Source of the DNA: Hormoscilla sp. GM7CHS1pb
GTDB lineage: Bacteria > Cyanobacteriota > Cyanobacteriia > Cyanobacteriales > Desertifilaceae
Length of the DNA: 64,000 nucleotides
Direction: 5' to 3'
Assembly: GCA_014323675.1 (NCBI GenBank)
Contig: JACONN010000002.1
Coordinates: forward strand, 496,001-560,000
The position numbers and the translations under genes were made by a program. Shown piece after piece: positions 16,747 to 28,112 of the stretch. Position 1 is the first letter of the stretch. Each line of letters starts with the position of its first letter. Below the pieces are notes generated by a model. The model was not told the DNA's origin, ran no database searches, and was given only the letters and a program-made list of their open reading frames with translations.

Positions 16747-18429
16747 ATGAAAATTGCGATCGCCCAAATAAATCCCACGATAGGTGATATTACAGGCAAC
16801 TCCCAGTTGATAATAGATGCAGCCAAAAGGGCGGCTGACGCTCATTGCCAAATATTGCTGACGCCAGAACTGTCTTTGTGTGGTTATCCACCGCGAGATT
16901 TATTAATGCATGACTATTTTGTGGAGGCGATGAATGCAGGTTTACAAGCACTGGCCGTAAAATTGCCGCCCCCATTGGCAGTTTTAGTGGGAACTGTAGC
17001 AGAAAATACTGAAGCCCCGATCGATGGAGGTAAACCTCTATTTAATAGTATTGCCCTCCTGAGAAATAGCAAAGTAGAACAAATGTTTTACAAGCGTCTG
17101 CTGCCGACTTACGACGTGTTTGACGAAAACCGTTATTTTGAATCAGCCCTGGCAAGTAAATATTTGACAATAGAACTAGAGAAGGAAATCAAAATCGGAG
17201 TAACTATTTGCGAAGATTTGTGGAACGATGAGGATTTTTGGGGTAAAAGAAGTTATAAAGAAAACCCGATCGCGGATTTGAGTAACATGGGTGTAGATGT
17301 GGTAGTAAATCTGTCAGCGTCACCCTACAGCATCAACAAGCAGCAATTACGGGAAGCAATGCTGCAACATAGTGCCAAGCATTATTCGAGACCGATAATA
17401 TACGTGAATCAGGTGGGAGGGAATGACGACATAATATTTGATGGTAGCAGTTTTGCCTCGAACGGAAAAGGAGAATTGCTGGGTCGGGCCAAGGCATTTG
17501 CATCGGATTTTATGGTAATCTCATTTAACGAGCAAATTCTAGAATTAGAAGCACCAGAGGAGGTAGAATTAATCCCATTAGCAGCATGTTCGGAAGCGGA
17601 AATTTGGTCTGCATTGGTGCTGGGAGTGCGGGATTATGCTCGCAAGTGCGGTTTCCAGAAAATTGTGCTAGGCTTGAGTGGAGGCATAGATTCGTCCTTG
17701 GTGGCCGCGATCGCCTCAGAAGCAGTGGGTCCGGAAAATGTCCTCGGGGTCCTGATGCCTTCACCTTACAGTTCCGACCATTCCGTTAAAGATGCCCTAT
17801 TATTAGCAGAGAATTTGGGCATGACTGCGGAAACAATTCCCATTGGCGATTTGATGGCAAGTTACGATCGCACGTTAGAGAAAATGTTCGCAGGAACGGC
17901 ATCAGGAGTAGCAGAAGAGAATATTCAGTCGCGCATCAGGGGGAACTTGCTGATGGCGATCGCCAACAAGTTCGGACATTTACTGGTATCAACGGGCAAC
18001 AAGTCAGAAATGGCAGTAGGATATTGTACCTTATATGGAGACATGAATGGGGGCTTAGCAGTCATATCCGATCTGCCCAAAACCAGCGTCTACTCAGTAT
18101 GTCGCTGGCTAAATGCCAAGTCTCAAAAGGAAGTCATTCCTGAAAACATTCTCACCAAACCCCCCAGCGCCGAACTCAAACCCGGACAAGTAGACCAAGA
18201 TTCTCTGCCGCCCTACGATATCCTAGATGATATTCTGCATCGCTTAATTGAAAACCATGAATCAGAGTACCAAATTGTGGTAGCAGGGCACGATCGCTCA
18301 ACAGTAAACCGCATCAGAAAAATGGTGAAGCGGGCAGAATTTAAGCGCCGACAGGCACCCCCAGGATTGAAGATTACCCAGAGGGCCTTTGGCACGGGCT
18401 GGCGGATGCCGATCGCCAGTTATCTGTAG
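16747..18429 (+). CDS. nadE: Glutamine-hydrolysing NAD(+) synthetase
   Basis: NadE amidates deamido-NAD to NAD with ATP, using ammonia released from glutamine by its N-terminal domain. Residues 1-270 are a nitrilase-type amidase domain with the catalytic triad Glu41 (TPELSLCGY), Lys in YKRLLPTYDVFDE and Cys in VTICEDLWND. The C-terminal synthetase domain has the ATP-pyrophosphatase P-loop LSGGIDSSL at about residue 311 and the STGNKSE motif. The length of 560 residues is normal. It closes the pncB-nadD-nrtR-nadE run, 19 bases after nrtR. Confidence 0.96.
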   Translation: MKIAIAQINPTIGDITGNSQLIIDAAKRAADAHCQILLTPELSLCGYPPRDLLMHDYFVEAMNAGLQALAVKLPPPLAVLVGTVAENTEAPIDGGKPLFNSIALLRNSKVEQMFYKRLLPTYDVFDENRYFESALASKYLTIELEKEIKIGVTICEDLWNDEDFWGKRSYKENPIADLSNMGVDVVVNLSASPYSINKQQLREAMLQHSAKHYSRPIIYVNQVGGNDDIIFDGSSFASNGKGELLGRAKAFASDFMVISFNEQILELEAPEEVELIPLAACSEAEIWSALVLGVRDYARKCGFQKIVLGLSGGIDSSLVAAIASEAVGPENVLGVLMPSPYSSDHSVKDALLLAENLGMTAETIPIGDLMASYDRTLEKMFAGTASGVAEENIQSRIRGNLLMAIANKFGHLLVSTGNKSEMAVGYCTLYGDMNGGLAVISDLPKTSVYSVCRWLNAKSQKEVIPENILTKPPSAELKPGQVDQDSLPPYDILDDILHRLIENHESEYQIVVAGHDRSTVNRIRKMVKRAEFKRRQAPPGLKITQRAFGTGWRMPIASYL

Positions 18430-18548
18430 GGTGGGCACCGCCCACCTTACGCTTGGGATACTGAGAAACCGGGTTTCTGGATTTTAAATTCAAAACCAGT
18501 CAATTTGCGGCTAGAATATATCAAAACCAAAATCGAACAGATCCAATC

Positions 18549-18830
18549 ATGAATGTATTGCTGACATCAGAACTTGAGGAATTTGTTCAAGAAAAAGTCA
18601 ATACTGGCAAATATCAGTCTGCCAGCGAAGTGATTATTGTCCCATTGCGACTACTTGAACAACAAGACAGAATTCGCCAAATGCAAATCGATAAACTGCG
18701 AGCGGAAATTGCTATTGGCATTGAGCAAGGCGATCGAGGATAAGTTTTTGATGGAGAAGATGTAGTCAGAGAACTGCTTGAAGAGATCGACCAAGCAAGC
18801 CCAACAATGAGCCATTATATATGGTATTAG
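18549..18830 (+). pseudogene. ParD-type antitoxin with nonsense codon and start of a deleted ParE toxin
   Basis: The first 64 codons encode a ribbon-helix-helix antitoxin of the ParD/CC2985 family (LTSELEEFVQEKVNTGKYQSASEV). A TAA at 18741 interrupts the frame, which continues without shift as VFDGEDVVRELLEEIDQA, the usual ParD C-terminus. A GAA to TAA change is the simplest explanation. The following ATGAGCCATTATATA (MSHYI) at 18807 is the usual ParE start, but the toxin stops after seven codons. The toxin is therefore lost and the antitoxin truncated. Confidence 0.75.
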
Positions 18831-18960
18831 ATCGCAACTAGAACGATCGGGCAGGGCAATGCCAACAAGTGAGGCGATCGCCAGGTTTAATGCGATCGCA
18901 CTTCCTCCCTACAGGAACTACTGCAGCGCGGCGGAAATAATGCACCAGCAGGATAGTGGA

Positions 18961-19320
18961 TCAAAGCCTTGCTCCAAAGCATTTTGAATTTTGAATTCCG
19001 CGCAGCGGCACTACCTCACCACAAACTTCTTCTTCCCGAAACCGCAAAAATTGTACTCCCAAGGACTCCAAACGCCCTTGTCTTTCTGCATCCCGTTCTT
19101 ATGCTTCAGGACTATCATGGGAAGAACCATCAATCTCAATGGCCAGCATCAGCTCTTGGCAATAAAAGTCAACAATAAATCGATCGATGGGACGTTGGCG
19201 ATCGAAGTCATAACCACACATTTGCTTTCCTTTAAGGTGTTTCCAAAGAGTGACTTCTCCAGGAGGCATGTTTTTGCGAAGGTCCCTAGCTCTTTCTTTT
19301 AATAGTGAATTGTAGGCAAT
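18961..19320 (-). pseudogene. DUF559 (PD-(D/E)XK, Vsr-like) endonuclease domain protein with internal stop
   Basis: Reading the minus strand, the frame gives ERARDLRKNMPPGEVTLWKH, GYDFDRQRPIDRFIVDFYC and LAIEIDGSSHDSPEA. A TAA then follows, and the frame continues ERDAERQGRLESLGVQFLRF. This is the complete core of the DUF559 family with one nonsense codon, where Gln is usual. The N-terminus has no clear start codon. It is followed on the left by GC-rich sequence and on the right by a spacer of GCGATC-rich DNA. Non-functional. Confidence 0.72.
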
Positions 19321-19563
19321 AATCTTAACTGCTATGGAGATGATAATGGTAAGGCTTTTTTGACTCCTAATCTAACACACTAGACCTAACCCACCCCTAA
19401 CCCCCCCTGGGAGGAGAATAAGAGGGGGAAGCGATCTCCCTCCAGTTCGAGAGAGCGATCGCCCTATTTCCTCACTTAAGAATTAGCTCACATCCTTAGC
19501 TTTGAGCATCCAACTAGCGATCGCCCTCCAGTTAGACAGAGCGAGCGATCTATTTCCTCAGAA

Positions 19564-20157
19564 TTAGCTCACGTCCTTAGCTTTGATGATCCAATTGACG
19601 TAGATGTTTTTGGGACGAGTTTCGCTGCCACCACTTGGTTTCATTTTTGCATTCTGGATATTGCCACTTGGTCCATTTCCAACTGTGTTGTAACCTCCAT
19701 TCCCAGCCCCTCCAGTAACCTCGAAGTCGTGAATGTGTGATTTAAAAGCATCCTCCTGGTACGAACCAACACGATCACCGGTATTTCCACCTGGTGCAGA
19801 TGCGGTGCGAGACGCAGAATCAGGATCTCGTCCTGCTCCATCATCTACGCCTCGGACAAAGCGTCCTCGCAAATCGGGTACATTGAAGGTTTTGACATTA
19901 TCACCATCTCCAAAAGAACCACCCAGAATTACATATAGATCTCGATAGTCAATCCTGGAATATTCACTGCCATCGCAGACAAGCCAACCTTGACGTTCTA
20001 ATTGTCCTTTGGCGCTACCGTCAACCAAGCCTCCGTAGGCAGTTATTGTTCCAATAGGGACTTCACCAGCACTAGCAGAATTAACTTGTGTACCGAAGAT
20101 GAGAGTAACAGCGAGAAGTATGGCGATCGCTGCGCCAAAAATGCGTTTCCTGTTCAT
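19564..20157 (-). CDS. Secreted phage tail collar-domain protein
   Basis: The 197-residue protein begins with a clear signal peptide (IFGAAIAILLAVTLIFGTQV, cleavage near ASA-GE). It then has a tail-collar/MTRWKP-type domain: PIGTITAYGG, WLVCDGSEYSRIDYRDLYVI, FNVPDLRGRFVRGVDDGAGRDPD and GSYQEDAFKSHIHDF, ending in the typical YVNWIIKA strand. Such proteins are widespread in bacteria outside phages, and the signal peptide points to an exported role. No phage genes surround it. It appears intact among broken genes. Confidence 0.85.
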   Translation of the reverse strand: MNRKRIFGAAIAILLAVTLIFGTQVNSASAGEVPIGTITAYGGLVDGSAKGQLERQGWLVCDGSEYSRIDYRDLYVILGGSFGDGDNVKTFNVPDLRGRFVRGVDDGAGRDPDSASRTASAPGGNTGDRVGSYQEDAFKSHIHDFEVTGGAGNGGYNTVGNGPSGNIQNAKMKPSGGSETRPKNIYVNWIIKAKDVS

Positions 20158-20513
20158 AAGACAGATGTTCTTTAGTTTCAGTGTTTACTTGATTGTTAGA
20201 TCCAATTTCCTTGGACAATAAATAACGGTTTGATATTTCCTGTTATGGCGATCGGCTCTAATGGGTTTGATTGCGAATTTTCATAATTTCCGATTCTCCT
20301 TTGTTTGGTTACAGTGTTAATTTGATATTTCGTTTCCCATTCAAGGACAGGAAAATGCGATCGCAGTTGAGCAGATGAGTAGGGGGCGTTAGGCGGTTGT
20401 TTGGTCAATATAAGGAAACATTTTGTTCTTTTTCGCCGTAGCACGGTTATCATTTGTTTTTGTATGTTAAACTGTCGAAGGATGCACCCTATAAGAGCTT
20501 GTTTTTCTATGAG
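20158..20513. other. Intergenic stretch without recognisable gene
   Basis: A minus-strand open frame of 85 codons (20196-20453) has no recognisable domain, no convincing start and low-complexity composition, so I do not call it. The end at 20476-20488 holds GGATGCACCC, the end motif of the hairpin element seen complete at 43170-43289. Confidence 0.5.
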
Positions 20514-21360
20514 TTAAGGTGCCATAAAACTCATACTTCTCCACCATAAATGCAATGTACTAGGAGTACGAGCATAAAGAGGAACTTTAAACCCCATGCT
20601 ACTGACTACATCTACTATATTTGACGTACAACTGTTTGTGAATAAATTATAGTAGGGCGAATCTATACTCCTACGTTGATTTATTAGTGTCAATCCCTTT
20701 ACCGCCCTTTGATTTGGAACTCTTAAATTAATCTCACGACCCCTTACTGGATTGAAGTTATCAAAAGGTTCTATGGATGTACTAAGATTGTTATTTCCTA
20801 ACATAGGCATAAGTTCCATTGTGCTTCCAACATCATCTTCAATTACTTGTTCAATAGCACTAGACATTCTGTTTATCCTAATAGTGCTATGAGCAAACAT
20901 ATGCTTTTTATTAACTAGCCCAATACCTACATCCATCATGTCCGCATTTTCACGAAGGATTCGAGAATTCTTGATTGCTCCACCACGCCCTAGCAAACCG
21001 CCAATAGCTCCCCCTATCCCCCAAAAAGCGCACCGTAGCCAGCAGCAGCACCACCACCACTCGTAAAACTCTCTCCATGAATTGCATTAATACTGCCATT
21101 AGTAACAAAACCGTCAAGAGACCCTAACGCTGCTCCTACCCCTATCTCTGCTGCCAATGCTGCACCTGTTGATAATCCAGCAGTGGCTAATCCTGCTCCT
21201 CCCCCTATCGCACCAAAAGCAGCACCTAATCCTGTCATAACACCCCATTCAGCAGCATTAAAGTTGCTGGTATGGGTTGCACCATATATTGTACTTCCTG
21301 CACCTGCCCCAATCAATGCGCCACCTCCTATCGTTGCACCGACTAACACGGGCTTCGCTT
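20514..21360 (-). pseudogene. C-terminal remnant of an RHS-type polymorphic toxin, frameshifted
   Basis: Two frames on the minus strand join if one base is restored in the G-rich run at 21011-21022. The first part (21014-21349) is a Gly/Ala-rich hydrophobic stretch (GLGAAFGAIGGGAGLATAG), as found before toxin tips in RHS proteins. The second (20514-20996) is an unassigned C-terminal domain with NLFTNSCTSNIVDVV, reminiscent of cysteine-peptidase-like tips, ending LHLWWRSMSFM. The left neighbour of the break is a short repeat next to an ISL3 transposase. It may be the detached tail of the large toxin gene at 23343-28112. The toxin activity cannot be assigned. Confidence 0.5.
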
Positions 21361-21405
21361 ACGCTGTGCTTATCTTAATGGCGCTCTTTATCTAAGTACA
21401 ATTAC

Positions 21406-22340
21406 TTAGGGCAGAACTGGGATGCTCCCCATTTTTTGAGCTTCCGTTAAATTATCTGAATTAGCAAGAAGGACATATTTACCGTGTGTAATTGCCTTAA
21501 TTTTTGCAGTTTTTTTCTCCGAGTCCTTCATGTTATTGACTTCTTTTTTTGCTTGCTTACGACCTATGTCTAATTCTTCTTGAACCTGGTGCATTACATG
21601 AAATATATCAGCTACAACCTCCGCATTAGGCATTAATTTTTCTACCAAACTTTTATAAGGACGCCATAAATCAATACTTACCTCTTCTATGTCTGATAAC
21701 ACGTCTATTCCCCAAGACATCAACACTTTTTCAATGGCTGATTGGGTGCGCTCGGGGACTAAAGCTAGAACTTGACTATTGTCCAAATCTACTAATATCG
21801 CACAATAATTACCTTGTCCTTTTCTCAGACTAATTTCATCAATACCCAATCTTTTTAACTCTTGAGGTTTTTGACCAACCAAAGTTTTTTTTAACTCCTT
21901 TAACATAGTTTCAATTTCTGATTCACTTACCCCGGTTCTTATGGCTGGCGCCACGCTACGCGATCAGCAACACTTTTAATATTACTATGTTTTACCTGAC
22001 TCAATATATCTGAGGCAAGTCTTTTAGTATAGTTGCGTTTTTTTTCGCAAAAATCTAAAGGCTCACTAAAAGTTGTTAAACAATTTTCACATTTCATTTG
22101 TCGTTTATTTACCTGTAAATAAACATTTTGACCATTCATAGGCAAATCTTTAATGAGATGTGAATAATTGTGGTGAAGTTTATGACTCTTTTGACCGCAG
22201 TGAGGGCAAGTTACTTCAGAATTTAAACTAGATACGGAGAGAATTATTCCTAGAGATGGCTCCTGTTTGAAATGAGTAACTTTAACATCCGGGATATTCA
22301 GAAAATCTGTGAGTAGTTTTAGTTGTGCATTTGAAGCCAT
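21406..22340 (-). pseudogene. ISL3-family transposase, interrupted by a short repeat and 3'-truncated
   Basis: The N-terminal half (start 22340, MASNAQLKLLTDFLNIPDVK) has the ISL3 zinc ribbon (TCPHCGQKS and MKCENCLTTF). The C-terminal half has LGIDEISLRKGQGNY with the first catalytic Asp, and VSIDLWRPYKSLVEKLMPNAEVVADIFHV with the second. A GGCTGGCGCCACGCTACGCG unit at about 21942-21965 separates KSVADR from GVSESEIETM and shifts the frame. The last third, with the catalytic Glu, is missing after QKMGS. A separate ISL3 C-terminal scrap lies at 49269-49410. Confidence 0.85.
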
Positions 22341-22534
22341 AATAGATTTTACCTCACTAAACAATGCTGTCCGGAATTTAATTAAAGCATAAAAACTGCT
22401 ACAAGTCAAGCCCCGCAAGAGTTTTTTCCTTATTCTAGAACAATTTTAGTTCAATGCAAACGAGTGTTTATCTGATAGTTTAGCAACCCAAGTACCGAAG
22501 AGCCAAAATTATCAGCCACGTTGATAGTGAAATG

Positions 22535-23299
22535 CTACCACCAGGCTGGTCGATCTGTGCTGTAATCAAACAAGCTCATGGCATATCCACACTGCTCTGT
22601 AATAAAGTCTTTAATTTCCGGAGTCAGATCCTGTTTGAGAATTCTTCTATGTTCTTGGCGTCTGACAAACTCTAAACCTGGTCTTCTCGTTCCCCTCTTT
22701 TCCATCTCGATCATCGCCTTAATGGAAGACTTTTCCCGGATCACTTCAGCCTCTTCCACCGTCAGCGTTACTCCCAGGAACTTAGCAATTTCCCTGATAT
22801 AGTCAGTGGTTTTTTTACTCATATCTTCATAGCGAATTAAGAGCATCTGGGCATTTTTTTCCGCCACTTTCCATGACAAAACATGATCTTGCCACGAACC
22901 CAATTTATTCCCTCCCATAGTTACCCTACACACGGTTTGATCAATTGTCTGTCTAAAGGGAAAGGATCTATGAGTTTTAATGACTCTAGGATTGCTATAT
23001 TCATTGTCACTATCGATCTCATGAATCTCTGGTACTAGCCGAGCTAAATAATTTAGCGAATATATGCGCTCGTGCGGATATAAAATGTGAGCGACGATAT
23101 TTTTTACCCAAGTGTTTCCTGACCTAGGATAAGAAACAAGAAATACATCATCAGTCTTAAGTTTTGGTACGTTTTTATGGCTATCGAGGGTGTCTCGTAA
23201 AATTTGGGTGATGGATGAAATTGAATCTAATCGCTCCAATTTGTAACCGAAAAATGATAACCCTCTTTTAATTGCTTTCTTTGTTGTCTCGCGAATCAT
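22535..23299 (-). CDS. Sulfotransferase-family protein lacking the 3'-phosphate-binding segment
   Basis: The 254-residue protein has the PAPS 5'-phosphosulfate loop VSYPRSGNTWVKNI, the VIKTHRSF strand, GSWQDHVLSWK, LLIRYEDM and the late RRPGLEFVRR region. The segment between THRSF and GSWQDHV, which normally carries the YxVRxPxDxxxSyyh 3'-phosphate motif, is shortened to about 20 unrelated residues. The protein is therefore unlikely to bind PAPS and is probably non-functional. The start at 23299 is chosen because the upstream extension runs into remnants of the toxin gene. The gene sits in the gap between the two toxin fragments. Confidence 0.7.
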   Translation of the reverse strand: MIRETTKKAIKRGLSFFGYKLERLDSISSITQILRDTLDSHKNVPKLKTDDVFLVSYPRSGNTWVKNIVAHILYPHERIYSLNYLARLVPEIHEIDSDNEYSNPRVIKTHRSFPFRQTIDQTVCRVTMGGNKLGSWQDHVLSWKVAEKNAQMLLIRYEDMSKKTTDYIREIAKFLGVTLTVEEAEVIREKSSIKAMIEMEKRGTRRPGLEFVRRQEHRRILKQDLTPEIKDFITEQCGYAMSLFDYSTDRPAWW

Positions 23300-23342
23300 G
23301 TTACAATTTCTTCGGGTGCATCCCACTTTCGCTCGCAAAATT

Positions 23343-26300
23343 CTATAATACTTTATTCTTTCTTCTCTGTTTCTTTCTCGATGCACCATCACTATAGGTA
23401 ATACCAATTTGAGGATTTTTAAAGGTGACGATATTGGAAAAAGCAACTTCATCAGCAGTAAATAATTCCACCGCACCCGTAATATTGTCTGCTATCGTCT
23501 GAGCAAATATTTGTTGACCATCAGCGTAGAATAAAACGGTATTATTGGCAGCGACTAATAGCCATTCATGGGGAATAGAACCTGTATTAGCAACTTGGGA
23601 AGATGTACCATTGAGTGTTAAAGTCCAACCCTGATTTTGTGTCCAAGTTACAGTTAATTGATTACTAATGCGAATGCCTAACGGTTGTTGTAGCGTCTTT
23701 TGAGGATGAACTGATAACCTGACCCCATAGTTACTAAAAGATTCCGTAGATTGATAAATAATGCTGTCTGAGCTATTTCCAGTGTGAACTAAAGCATTAT
23801 TTTCTACCTGCCAATTATTGGGTTGAGATGATTGCCAATCTTGTCGCCATTGTTCACCATTGATAAAATTAGCATAGACTCCTCCTGCTGCTGCACCAAT
23901 ACTCAGAACACTATTAGGTTCAGCTTGAAGAAAGACATAAGTTGCGTCATCATTTCCTTGTCGATTGAAATAGGATGTCGTAACCCCATTAACTGTTTCA
24001 GCAAGTCCAATTTTTGCTACTTTTCGTTGGAATGAATCATATAAATTACGCACGGTATCACCACTATTTCCAAGTTGTGCCCTAACAATTTTATACTTGG
24101 TTTCATAGACATTTCCTTGGAAACTACCCATCAAAGGAACAAAGCAAATATCATCAATTAAAAGATATTTAGATGTTTTTTTATTGGATATCTCTAGTCC
24201 TAAACTTGTCCCTTTAATTTGATTAGGACTAATTGCATGGTGCCAATATTTCCACTTGCTGTCAGTGGGTTCAATGGAGACAATAATAGCATTCCCTACA
24301 GGGTCATTGCCATTGTAAAACTGTAGTTCAACTTCAGCTTTACCCTCATCTGTCTCAAACCCTGTTTCTGTTTTAAACCAAGCAGAAATAATATAACTTT
24401 GCTGAGTATTCGTTATCGTCAGATGTGTTTGTTTAGTGAGAGTAACATTAGGATTAAGTCCCAAACTAGAAACCCCTGTATGAGCATCTCCTGTAACAAT
24501 CAAATCAGTTATCTGACCCTGATTTATACTCCAATCACTGAGATTTTCGTAAGCTTCAAAACCTGTATAAGTTGCTTCTTCAATAGTGGCATTACCAAAC
24601 TGAGCAACAGGATAAAATTGCTGGTTATCTAATATAACTGAACTGTGAACTCCATTGACATCAATCGAATCTTGTGCTACTCCATTTGAGGTTCGAGAAA
24701 TCACTTCTGAAATCTTCAACCAATCTGTTGTATTGGGTTCAGTTGAATTATCCCATTGTTCAAAAACAGCAGTTTCTTTGAGTGCTTGATAACTTTTGTA
24801 TAAACCCCATTTTTCCTCTCCCCAATCTTTCCAAGTTGAAACTGCGATAGCGGTTGTTTTATCATTAGTTTCACTAACAGTTTGGACAACAGGAGTAAGG
24901 ATATTTTGTTGTTTCAATACATCATACTTTTCCCAACCATAGACAGAAGTTTGTGTCAGTGTTTCCTCTTCACCTAAACTATTGTAATTCTTAGTTTGCT
25001 GTGTTTTTAATAATCCAGTTGCTGAGTCATATTCATATTCAACCTCTCGTTGAACTCCCACATATGAGGCATCTCCATTAGAGTCTGTGCTCCTAATTTC
25101 TTTGCCATAGAGAATACTTTCCTCCCGTTTTTTTTGGGTATAGAACCCGTATAAATTAACCTGACTTGAATCTCCTAATAGCTGTCTTTCGGTTATTATG
25201 TCATATTCAACAGTTTGGCGAATTAACTCATCACCTGTGGAATTATAGGCTTTTTGTTGATACAGATGACCATCCAATAAGCTATAGTAATAAGGAAGGT
25301 TTCCTTGAAAATCTTCAAAAAGTCCATTAAAGAAGTAATATTCAGTCTTCCCAAAAGGTGAATTTTCACTGCCTTTAATTACCGTAATCTGAGAATATCC
25401 AGTAACAATTCCTTGAACACTAATAGCTACATTTGCTGTATCGTAATCATAGCTAGTCTGACTTTCTTGATATCCATCATTAATACTCACTTTAATAACG
25501 GGAAAATCAGTAACATGGCCTTGTATTGATTGATCAAAAACATAATATAGATTTAATTGATGAGCTAGATCAAAATTATCACCTCTGTAAGTAACAAAAG
25601 CATTTAATCCTGCTAATATTGTTCCCGATTTACCCTTACTGCTTTCGTTATCAACATAAATCCTTTCCGAGAGAAATCCCTCATCAACAACCTTGCCATT
25701 TCTTAAAAACAATATCCAACTATCTTCACTATCCGTCTCACAAGCAATATAAAAAGGAGCGCGGTTAATGATACTATCAGGTTTAATTCCTAATGGAATT
25801 GATTTTGGATCTTTATTTAGTGTTCCTTGATTATCTCTGTAAAATATACCGTTTCCAACTGTTACAAAATTACCATTGATTGTGGGTTTATACTCATCTT
25901 TTGACCAAGAACCCTGTATATCAGGGTATTCCCACCGATTATTATAAGGGTTGTAAGCTTCTATATCAGTGGAATTAGAACTTGAGGCAATAGCTAAATC
26001 CGAACCATAAGCAAATTTAATTGCTTCATTTCCACTAGAAACATTCAGATTACTATCTCTCCACTCACTACCATTATATCGCCAGAGATGCTCAACATTT
26101 GCCACTAAGCTACCTGTAGTGATGGAATAGTAAAAAGGTTCTTTCGTATTTTGAGGTACGTTGTAGGAATTGCTTAAAGGTGAAGTAATATTAAATTCAG
26201 CATTCCATTGATATATTTGCACTTCATAATCAATATTAGTATCAATTTTTTTGATAAAAGTTGCTGTGGCAGAATTATTGCTTAAACTCCAATTAAAATA

Positions 26301-28112
26301 GGGATTATCTTTGTCATTTTTTTCAACTGGAGTGATACTAGCAATTTCTTTTCTAGTCCATTGTTTGTAAATTTCATCTTGATAATATAACACCAGTTCA
26401 CAGCTTTTAGAAGCAGTATCATAGATACTAATAGTAAAATAATCATCCAAAGCAGCTAAAACGTAATTACCTTGACTTATGGTGATACTTGCACTTTTAT
26501 CATTCCAATTTTTCGACTGCTGATTCCAAACATATAAACCTAATTTTCTGCTGCCAGAGGCACAGAAAACCACAAAATCATTGCCAGCAGCGAGGTGTGT
26601 TTGGACATCACTCGAAGCTAAATCCAAATAGGAATTTTCATAACTCCATTTTCCAAAACGCCCCATTTCTTGATGAAATAGATAAACATTCATCAAAGAC
26701 CGATTTGTTTGCTTGAAACTCAGTGCAAAAAAATCAGATTTAGTCACCACCTGTAAACTATCAATATCCAGCTTGCCAGAGATACTTTTCTCTTCTTTTA
26801 TCCAGTTGCCATTCCAGCCATATATAGAGAGTTTTAACTTCCCACTGCCACTATCATCATAATAAGCAACGACAACATAATCACCACCAAACCAAACACG
26901 AGGAATACCTTCCCCATAAATAGTTGTTTTATGAGATGTCCCAACTAGATTCTTTTTTTCGTAAGTAAAAGTTGCAATACCCCCTGCAGGATAAGTAATA
27001 TGCTTTAATGCACCACGATGGCTATTATCATTTACATTCTTGGTATAATACTCAAACTTATAACCTGGTAAAGACTCCCCCTCTGCATTTTTCTGAGTTA
27101 TTCCTGTTAGATAACGTTTATAGGAATCTGGATTATTAAAATTAATTAAAGAAACATTCTCTAACTCATAATTAAACTGAAGCGAAAATAACAGTGAATT
27201 TGATTCTTCTTGTCTTACTTCAATGGAGTCAATAAACTTAGTTTCATACCTATCCTGATAAGCATGAAGGTTTGGTTGTCCGCTATATTCATGGGGTATT
27301 TGATACTCCCTTACTTTGTCATCATACTGTTTAGGTTGATAGACAAAATTCACAGTACGTCCATCTAAAGTAGTAATTTGTTTTAAGTAAGTAGCTTGGG
27401 TATATTTGTAACCACCATTGCCAATTTGTCTTAAATCAACTTCATAGCTAAAAGTAACTTTTTCACCCCAAGTATTTTGAATTTATGCTAAATTCCAAGC
27501 TAGTGCAAAAGGTTCTTGTCCTGATGTATTCGTAGTGCTATCAATCCAATTACCATTTCTACCACCCCATTTTATACCCCATTGAATATATGGATTATTT
27601 TCAGGTAAGTTATCTTTCTTCCCACCATAAGTCTGCTTGACCCCATTTTCCTTAATAATCACCCATTTTTCTTCGTTTGGGTAATAGCGAATATCCCAAG
27701 GTTTATAATCTTCTGTCTCAAAATTCCATGCCCCGTCAGCAGTTACACCATCTTGATGCAACCGATTAGCCGAACCACCCGAAACAAGGTAATATTGGTT
27801 ATCGTAGCTAGAACCCGTATTTTTGTTGTCAATGGCAATCATTTCATAGGGCATATTCCACCCTAACCCCAGAATACCCGTCGGTGCTTCCAAATTCCAA
27901 GTATCCACCAGGTTTTGAATGTTACTTTGGTACATGATGGCCACTTTGACATCCAAATCGCCGCGACTCGGAAGAGATATTAGTTCCAAAGGAAGGTTAA
28001 CATCGCCTCGGAAGAGATTAACCGCATTAGCGATATTTCCGATGCCTCCCCCATCCATCTGAAAGGTTCGGATAGAAGGTATTTTAGATAGAGTGCTTGG
28101 AGAGTCTTGCAT
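23343..28112 (-). pseudogene. Very large SpvB/RHS-type toxin (Tc-toxin-like) gene with internal stop, 3'-truncated
   Basis: The first 209 codons (MQDSPSTLSKIPSIRTFQMD) include the SpvB/RHS entry domain GDVNLPLELISLPSRGDLDV and GILGLGWNMPYE. A TAA at 27483-27485 interrupts the frame, which continues unchanged (IQNTWGEKVTFSYEVDLRQI) into a 1300-residue stretch. That stretch has beta-propeller-like repeats (LKLSIYGWNGNW, LGLYVWNQQSKNW, YQWNAEFN), a carbohydrate-binding-like module and RHS linker sequence, and ends at GITYSDGASRKKQ. The YD-repeat core and toxin tip are missing after 23375, where a GGGTGCATCCCACTTTCGC repeat and a sulfotransferase gene follow. The possible tail is at 20514-21360. 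AT-rich compared with neighbours, suggesting horizontal transfer. Broken. Confidence 0.75.

Noticed and set aside
20196..20453. 85-codon minus-strand open frame next to the tail-collar gene
   Set aside because: No domain, no start signal, composition not protein-like.
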